64,000 bases of DNA, taken from NCBI RefSeq assembly GCF_033118175.1, contig NC_083692.1, positions 15,696,001 to 15,760,000 of the forward strand, read 5' to 3'. Both the position numbers and the translations under genes were made by a program. The stretch comes from Dama dama. Taxonomy: Eukaryota; Chordata; Mammalia; Artiodactyla; Cervidae. Shown one piece after another: positions 56,884 to 64,000 of the stretch (position 1 is the stretch's first letter; every line of letters begins with the position of its first letter). The notes under the pieces are model-generated. The model had not been told where the DNA came from, ran no database searches, and saw only the letters and a program-made list of their open reading frames with translations.

Positions 56884-58035
56884 GAGGTTTTTTTTTTTTT
56901 TTTTTTTAATTATTTATTTGGCTGAGTCGGGTCTTAGTCGCAGCCATGAGATCTTTGTTGCAGCACTCAGGATCTTTCACTGCAGTGCACAGGCTCCCTA
57001 GTTGTCGTCTGAGCTCTGCAGAGGGCGTGGGTTCAGTAGTTGCAGCACATGGACTTTTTTTTCCCCACTTATTTTTATTAGTTGGAGGCTAATTACTTTA
57101 CAATATTGTAGTGGTTTTTGCCATACATTGACATGAATCAGCCATGGATTTACATGTGTTCCCCATCCTGATCCCCCCTCCCACCTCCCTCCCCATCCCA
57201 TCCCTCTGGGTCTTCCCAGTGCACCAGCCCTGAGCATTTGTCTCATGCATCCAACCTGGGCTGGTGATCTGTTTCACACTTGATATATACATGTTTCAAT
57301 GCTCTTCTCTCAGATCATCCCACCCTCGCCTTCTCCCGTAGAGTCCAAAAGTCTGTTCTATACATCTGTGTCTCTTTTTCTGTCCTGCATATAGGGTTAT
57401 CGTTACCATCTTTTAAAATTCCATATATATGCGTTAGTATACTGTATTGGTGTTTATCTTTCTGGCTTACTTCACTCTGTATAATGGGCTCCAGTTTCAT
57501 CCATCTCATTAGAACTGATTCAAATGTATTCTTTTTAATGGCTGAGTAATATTCCATTGTGTATATGTACCATAGCTTTCTTATCCATTCGTCTGCTGAT
57601 GGGCATCTAGGTTGCTTCCATGTCCTGGCTATTATAAACAGTGCTGCAACGAACACTGGGGTGCACGTGTCTCTTTCAGATCTGGTTTCCTCGGTGTGTA
57701 TGCCCAGGAGTGGGATTGCTGGGTCATATGGCAGTTCTATTTCCAGTTTTTTAAGGAATCTCCACACTGTTCTCCATAGTGGCTGTACTAGTTTGCATTC
57801 CCACCAACAGTGTAAGAGGGTTCCCTTTTCTCCACACCCTCTCCAGCATTTATTGCTTGTAGACTTTTGGATAGCAGCCATTCTGACTGGCGTGTAGTGG
57901 TACCTCATTGTGGTTTTGATTTGCATTTCTCTGATAATGAGGCAGCATGTGGACTTAGTAGCTCCATGGCAGGTGGGATCCTAGTTCCCCAACCAGGGAT
58001 CAAACCCAGTCCCCAGCATTGGAATTGCGGGGTCT
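56884..58035 (-). mobile_element. CHR-type SINE split by a LINE-1
   Basis: Left part 56884-57054 (poly(T), then 'gtcgggtcttagtcgcagcc' and 'ttgcagcactcaggatcttt'), right part 57946-58035 ('ccatggcaggtgggatccta', 'aaccagggatcaaacccagt'). Confidence 0.6.
57055..57945 (-). mobile_element. LINE-1 3' end with ORF2 C-terminus
   Basis: Antisense. A 203-codon frame (57926-57315, minus) reads as the ORF2 C-terminal part (PYDPAIPLLGIHTEE, ADEWIRKLWYIYTMEYYSAI). It is 5'-truncated near 57945, so not active. Flanks gcacatggac and gcatgtggac look like a decayed target duplication. Confidence 0.85.
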
Positions 58036-59815
58036 TTTTGTTTGTTTGTTTTACCATGTTAGACATAAAAAAATATTTATTTTTTAATTGAAGGATCATT
58101 GCTTTACAGAATTTTGTTTTCTGTCAAACATCAAAATGAATCAGCCATAGATATACATATGTCCCCTCCCTCTTGAACCTTCCTCCCATCTCCCTCCCCA
58201 TTCCACCCCTCTAGGTTGATACAGAATCCCTGTTTAAGTTCCCTGAGACATACAGCAAATTCCCATTGGCTATCTATTCTACATATGGTAATGTACATTT
58301 CCATGTTACTCTTTCCATACATCTCACCCGCTCCTCTCCTCTCCCCATGTCCATAAGTTTGTTCTCTATGTCTGTCTCTCCATTCAGTTCAGTTGCTCAG
58401 TCGTGTCCAACTCTTTGCGACCCCATGGACTGCAGCACGCCAGGCTTCCCTGTCAATCACCAACTTCCAGAGCCTGCTAAAACTCAAGTCCATCAAGTCA
58501 GTGATGCCATCTCACCATCTCATGCTCTGTCATCCCCTTCTTCTCCTGGCTTCAATCTTTCCCAGCATCAGGGTCTTTTCCAGTGAGTCAATTCTTCACA
58601 TCAGGTAGCCAAAGTATTGGAGCTACAGCTTCAGCATCAGTCCTTCCAATGAATATTCAGGACTGATTTCCTTTAGGATGGACTGGTTGTATCTCTTTGG
58701 AGTCCAAGGGACTCTCAAGAGTCTTCTCCAACACCACAGTTCATCTGTCGATGGTTATTAACCTGTTGATCGACATTAGGTTGCTTCCATGTCCTATTTA
58801 TTGTAAATAGTGCTGCAATGAACACTGGGGTACATGTGTCTTTTTCAATTTTGGTTTTCTCAGGGTATATGCCTACGAAAGGGATTGCTGGGTCATATAG
58901 TGGTTTTATTCCTAGTTTTTAAAGGAATCTCCATGTCATCTTCCACAGTGGCTATATCAATTTACATTGCCATAAACAGGGCAAGAGAGTTCCTTTTTCT
59001 CCACACTCTCTCCAGCATTTATTATTTGTAGGCTTTTTGATGATGGTCATTCTGACCGGTGTGAGGTGATATCTCATTGTAGTTTTGATTTGCATTTCTC
59101 TAATAATGAGTGATGTTGAGCATCTTCTCATGTGTTTGTTACCCATCTGTATGTCTTCTTTGGAAAAATGTCTGTTTAGGACTTTCCCCCACTTTTTGAT
59201 TGGGTTGTTTGTTTTTCTAGCATTGAGTTGTATGAGCTGCTTGTATATTTTGGAAATTAATCCTTTGTCAGCTGTTTCATTTGCTATTATTTTCTCCCAT
59301 TCTGAGGGTTGTTTTTTCATCTTGTTTATAGTTTCCTTTGCTGTGCAGAAACTTTTAAGTTTAATCAGGTCCTACTTATTTACTTTTGTTTTTATTTCCA
59401 TTACTCTAGGATGTGGGTCCTAGAGAATCTTTGCTTTGATTTGTGTCATTGAGTATTCTGCCTATGTTTTCCTCTAAGAGTGTTATAGTTTCTGGTCTTA
59501 CATTTAGATCTTTAATCCAGTTTGAGTTTATCTTTGTGTATGGTGTTAGGAAGTGTTCTAATTTCATTCTTTTACACACAGCTGTCCAGTTTTCCCAGCA
59601 CCACTTATTGAAGAGGCTATCTTTGCCTCCCTGTATATTCTTGCCTCCTTTGTCAAAAATAAAGTACCCATAGGTGTGTGGGCTTATTTCTGGGTTTTCT
59701 ATCTTGTTCTATTGGTCTATATTTCTGTTTTGGAGCTAGTACCATACTGTCTTGATGACTGTAGCTTTGTAGTATAGTCTGAAGTCAGGAAGGTTGATTC
59801 CTCCAGCTCCATTCT
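58036..59815 (-). mobile_element. LINE-1, antisense, split by BovB
   Basis: 3' UTR at the left, then broken ORF2 (minus frame 59320-58952, with WEKIIANETADKGLISKIYK) and further ORF2 sequence to about 59815. 5'-truncated and frameshifted. Confidence 0.85.
58384..58745 (-). mobile_element. BovB LINE 3' end inside a LINE-1
   Basis: Antisense BovB from 'cagttcagttgctcagtcgt' to 'gtcttctccaacaccacagt'. Younger than the host L1. Confidence 0.85.
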
Positions 59816-59819
59816 TCTT

Positions 59820-59985
59820 ACTCGAGACTCCTTTGGGGAAGCTTGGAGTCTTACTGGACTGCCACGGAAGTCCTGTAAAGAGGTTGTTGTTGTTGTTGTT
59901 TTAATCAATTTGTTATTTAATTGAAGGATAATTGCTTTACAGAATTTTGCTGTTTCCTGTCAAACATAGCAGGGTGACCTGACAA
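59820..59985 (-). mobile_element. CHR remnant and LINE-1 3' tip
   Basis: 59820-59873 resembles a CHR end ('gtcttactggactgccacgg'); 59874-59985 has a TTG-rich tail and 'aattgaaggataattgcttt', an L1 3' tip. Confidence 0.5.
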
Positions 59986-60917
59986 GATTTGCATGGGGAG
60001 GAAGACTGTTCCAGTCACAGTGTGGAAAGTGGATGGAGGGCAGGAGAAGGGCCCACAGCAGTTAGGAGTGACTGCAGGGATGGAGAAGACTGACTAAATA
60101 AATGTAAACAAGGCCAAGCCACCTGGGCTTGGGGACAGAACAGATATGAACGAGAGTAAGAGAGGGGAAGAAAAAGCAGGAGGCCAGGATAACTTGATAA
60201 ATGACTGTGCCAGTCACAAAGCAGAGGAGGAAGAGCTAGGGCAGTGAAGCTGGAGGATGGTGGGGAAGGCAATGAGTGCAACTTCGTGTGCGGTGGGTCT
60301 TTGAGGTGCATCTGGGACTTCCATTGGAGAAGTCTACAGGAGCAGGATTTAGGAGTCTATGGCCCAAGAAACGGGTTAAAATGTAGATATGTGGGTTATC
60401 TGATGCTATCTGAAGCTGCTGGGGTGATGAAAATTTCACAGAGGCATTTTAAAGAAGAGAGAGGCCAAGGATAAAATCCTAGAAACACCATCATTGAAAG
60501 GTGGGTGTTCAGAAGAACAGAAATAAGAGGTGCTAGGACAAAACATCCACAGAGTTGGAAGGAAAATAAGAATGTCACAGAAACCCGAGGAAAGAGACTC
60601 TTGTAAGTAGGGAGAGTTATGCAAATTTATAGAGTTTTCAAGAAATAACCACTCATGAAGAGTGTCCTTTGAATTTATCCATGAGGAATATATAGAGGAC
60701 TTTGGTGGGGAGTCAGCGGAGTGCTGAGGGTGGAAGCTACAGCTCAGAGAAACGAAGATGAATGAGGGGTGAGGAAGGAGACAGGAGCAGGCGAGTTCTT
60801 TCAAGAAGCTTGGCTGTGAAGGAGATGTAGGGAGATGGGGGAATGGCTGGAGGGGGACATGGGCTGAGGGAATGTCTCATAATATAGGAGTTATCTGAGC
60901 ATGATTACATGTTAATG

Positions 60918-61125
60918 GGGATTCCCTGGTGGCTCAGACGGTAACGAGTCTGCCTGCAGTGCGGAGGACCCAGGTTCGATCCCTGGGTCAGGAAGACCCT
61001 CTGGAGAAGGAAATGGCAACCCACTCCTGTATTCTTGCCTGGAAAATCCCACGGATGGAGGTGCCTGGCAGGCTAGAGTCCATGGGGTCACAAAGAGTCA
61101 GACATGACTGAGCGACTTGACTTCA
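60918..61125 (+). mobile_element. Bov-tA SINE with 13-bp target duplication
   Basis: acatgttaatggg at 60907-60919 and acatgttgatggg at 61126-61138 flank a full copy. Confidence 0.85.
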
Positions 61126-61138
61126 CATGTTGATGGGC

Positions 61139-62499
61139 AAGAGTTGGGGAAGGAAAGGAGAGGGGTGAGCAGAAGGAGCACAGTCTCTGAGGAAGCAAGA
61201 GTTGGGGGTGGCGGGGGTGGGAGCCCAAGACGGTGGAGTGGTCAGCACTGTGCTAGGAGGGAAAGGGGAAAAGCTGGTGATTGACGCTGGCCAGCGTGTT
61301 GGTGCAGCAACTGGGAACAGAGAGTGTTCCGATTTTTCCTCTCAAGTTGGTAGGGAGAGGATCTTCAAAGCAGGAAGGGAAGCAACCGAACAGCAAGTCT
61401 GTAAAGAATGGGCATTGTGGAAACAGGAGAGAGAGCGCTAAGGAAGAACACAGGATGGCTGGGGGAAGGTTAAGGGCTGAAGTGAGGCTGCGGACCAGCA
61501 TACCAACAGCTCCGCTCTGTGCGGCTGGTAATTTTATTCACTGGCATTCGGCAGCCCAGGGGTAAGAGCCAAGAAGGAGAACATGGCTTAACTGACCTAG
61601 GCAGGTGACGTCAAAGAACAGAGGGTAAGACAGCAGATAGCAGGAAGAGAGTGACTTTTAAAATGGCTCACGCATTCGATGGAGTTAAAGAACAGATGAT
61701 GCGGGGGTGAAAGTCAGAGAGGCAGAAAGCCGTGAGGTGATCCACCGAAGCGGGGGGTGTGAATTTATGATTTCAGAGGTGGAGCAGTATCCAATGATGG
61801 CACATCAAGGGCGTTTGGAGTACGGTGGGAACGAGGTCACGAGGAGGTGGTGACAGTGAGCTTTTGGGATTTGGGGTGGCTTATCCACATTGATGATAGG
61901 TAGGGCAGACTGTGAATCCAGGGCTAGAGTTTTCGGTGAAAGAGGAGAAGTGGGCCTGAGGTCAAGAAAAGACCGGGGTGCAGCTGGAGTACACATTGGT
62001 GAGTGCTTGATATATCGCTGATGAATATATCGAGCGCATGAAAGGGAAAGCGTGAATGAATGAAAGCATCAACTCAGACTGATCTGGTACATTCTTCCCA
62101 GAAGAATGTTACTAGGAGTATATGGTTACTAGGGGCTTCTGCATCTTTGAAACCACCCAGTGGCTGAGACAGATGTCTATCATTGCCCGCACTGTAATCA
62201 CAGTTCGGAATGAACTGTGGTCCCTCATTCAGAATATTTCTGACATGAGGAGGCTGCAAATGGTGTAGATGATACTTGTAATTTCCCTTTGACTGGGGAG
62301 GCCTGAGGCTGCACTTTTCCCGATCAAGTCTCCTTGGATCTGCAGTTATGGCTTGCTTAGCAATGCCACATTATAGTTTGGAAGACCCTCATTTCTGCCC
62401 AGAATTGTGGAAGATGATGCTAATGACAGCAGTAGCCATAGCTGTTTTGGGCCTAAATTAAAAAAAAAGAAACAAATATATATATATAATAATAAACAC
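61139..62499. other. Intergenic, nothing firm recognised
   Basis: G/A-rich plus strand; part may be diverged antisense L2. No exon with splice support on either strand. Confidence 0.4.
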
Positions 62500-62640
62500 G
62501 GAGAACTTACCCTGTGTTGGAAAATGTGAGGAAACTGAGGGTCCAAGAAGTTAGGTAATTCCTCAAGCAGAGAGAGTCAGAGCCACGATCTGAACCGAGG
62601 TGGTAGAACTCCAAAGCTTGTGATCCTTTCCAACATGGCT
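62500..62640 (-). repeat. MIR, antisense
   Basis: 'aatgtgaggaaactgagggt' and 'gagccacgatctgaaccgag' in order. Confidence 0.6.
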
Positions 62641-62939
62641 GATTATGGATCAGGAAACAAAAGTAGCCAGCCTTACTTAATTGGCCTCAGGAAAAGTCTC
62701 TGAAAGAACATGGCGTCAGTTGGCCTGACACATTTTGCCCACATGTACATTGAATAGCCCAGCTGAGGGTAGGTCCTTTAGCAGAGAATGTGTGTTAGGA
62801 TAACTTGGTGAGTGTTTAAGGGCCCCGTATCTGACCTGTTAAATCAGAGCACTGGGATAAGGGCTTTAGGAAGTTGTATTTTAAAAACATTTGCAAGGGT
62901 TAAGGGAACCATAACTTTACAAAACTTAGTCTTCAGATA

Positions 62940-63146
62940 GGGCTTCTCAGGTGGCTCAGTGGTAAAGAAACTGCCTGCAATGCAGGAGACCCAGGTTCCA
63001 TCTGTGGGTCGGGAAGACCCCCTGGAGAAGGGAATGGCAACCCACTTAAAAAGTATTCTTGCCTGGAGAATTCCATGGAGAGAGGAGCCTGGTGGGCTCT
63101 AGTCCATGGGGTTGCAAAAAGTCGGACACAACTGAGCCACTAAATA
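62940..63146 (+). mobile_element. Bov-tA SINE
   Basis: Full copy with head gggcttctcaggtggctcag and a CA-rich tail. Possible imperfect flanks: tcttcagata, tctccagata. Confidence 0.85.
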
Positions 63147-64000
63147 CACGCACACACACAATCTCCAGATAAGTGCCGTTATTTAGGATCTGATTTGGAA
63201 CTTCAACTTTAGGTAATTTTTAGGACAAAATGGAAGGATATGCAAGGAAGGTTTATTTAAGTACATATTAAGGAAGTCAATCTGATTTGGGGGGCTCCTT
63301 AGGTGGTTATGTGCTAGTTCCTAAGAGGCTTCCCAATCTTCAGATTATCCCAGTGGCCTCTGCTTCATCTCTGGGAAAGGTAAGAGTGCCATTGCAGGAA
63401 GGCACATGCTTCCTCTAGCACTAAGGGGCCAGGGTGGGAAGGTCACTGAACTGACTCCTCCTTCCTCCTTCCAGTCTTGCAGTGTTATGATGTACCCAGC
63501 TGGTCCTGGATCTGGTGACTCTCCAGAGGGCTTCCCGGAACAACCGAGACGTCAGTCCCAAATCGGAAATTGCACGGCTCAGACACGGGGTACTGAAACT
63601 GGGGGTACTGAACGGTCACTCCGTCTTTACAGTGTGGTCGGGCAGGAGATGGAGAGTGGGAAAGGGGAAGACAGGATTGAAGAGGTCTGGGTAGCACAGA
63701 GCTGGTGGAAGAACTGGCCTTCTTTTAGTGACATGTATTTTGTTCTGTCAGAAAGGTTTATCTGGCCCCTACTATGTGCCTGGCACTGTCATAGACACCC
63801 GGAGGAAAATGAACCAACCAACCAGACTTGGTCCGGTTGCCTTTGTGGAGGGTTCACCGCCTCCCCTTTTGGCTCCCTTACCAGTGGGACACCCCCTTTC
63901 TTCCAAATTAGGGGGAAAGGGCCCCTTTGGAACAGGATGAGGCAGGAGACAATATCGTATGTGCTGAAGCAAGGAATGGACTCGATGTGTGACCTAAATC
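63147..64000. other. Intergenic, nothing recognised except a MIR tip
   Basis: 'ctactatgtgcctggcactg' at about 63769-63788 is an antisense MIR tip. No gene seen; the window ends without a promoter-like CpG cluster. Confidence 0.45.

Larger units (their letters stand above)
56250..60890 (-). repeat. L2 LINE, antisense, split by about 3.2 kb of nested elements
   Basis: The left arm (56250-56756) has 'ttgaaggtctgttaggcagt' and ends 'atgctatggagtttgtattt'. The right arm resumes near 59986 with 'ggtgacctgacaagatttgc', the next block of the antisense L2 consensus as I recall it, and runs to about 60890 ('ccagtcacagtgtggaaagt', 'aagtctacaggagcaggatt'). Confidence 0.6.

Noticed and set aside
57315..57926. 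203-codon protein with clear similarity
   Set aside because: Real similarity, but to LINE-1 ORF2; a 5'-truncated transposon copy, not a host gene.
61139..64000. First exon or promoter of ANGEL1, expected upstream from remembered human order
   Set aside because: No CpG-rich promoter and no ANGEL1-like peptide on either strand; it must lie beyond the window.
1..64000. A novel defence, mobile or biosynthetic gene system
   Set aside because: Everything coding that I can support is one vertebrate gene or known transposon families; nothing left over shows a gene-like signature.

Overview
This is mammalian nuclear DNA from a ruminant (Bovidae or a close relative). The evidence is the repeat content: many Bov-tA and Bov-A2 SINEs (tRNA-Glu/BovA type), several 3' ends of the BovB (RTE) LINE, CHR-type SINEs of cetartiodactyls, and ruminant LINE-1 3' ends, over a background of older mammalian MIR, L2 and MLT1 copies. 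There are no operons, bacterial genes, CRISPR arrays or rRNA genes.

The window holds one protein-coding gene, on the minus strand, running from about 52.4 kb down to 20.5 kb. I identify it as LRRC74A (leucine-rich repeat containing 74A). I rebuilt 14 coding exons from splice sites, codon phase and protein similarity. All introns are GT-AG, the frame is open throughout, and the product is 477 residues: an acidic N-terminus, an array of about ten ribonuclease-inhibitor-type leucine-rich repeats, and a C-terminal EF-hand-like region. The last coding exon adds only seven full codons before TAG. An AATAAA signal lies 133 nt beyond the stop.

Layout. 1-20.4 kb is intergenic sequence downstream of the gene: a MaLR LTR broken by two SINEs, two LINE-1 3' ends, three BovB 3' ends, and a GC-rich stretch poor in recognised repeats at 9.6-12.7 kb. 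20.46-52.43 kb is LRRC74A, with repeats in most introns, including a SINE about 13 nt from the exon 5 donor, a (CA)n tract 67 nt from the exon 13 acceptor and a CA/TG-rich tract 33 nt from the exon 9 donor. 52.5-64 kb is upstream intergenic DNA dominated by antisense LINE-1, with an old antisense L2 split by about 3.2 kb of nested younger elements.

In human, LRRC74A lies between ANGEL1 and IRF2BPL (recalled, not checked). No exon of either neighbour is recognisable here. I found no previously undescribed biological system. The points worth following up are splice-site context, the reconstructed gene ends, and the nested transposon history. Repeat family names and boundaries come from reading against remembered consensus features and are approximate.
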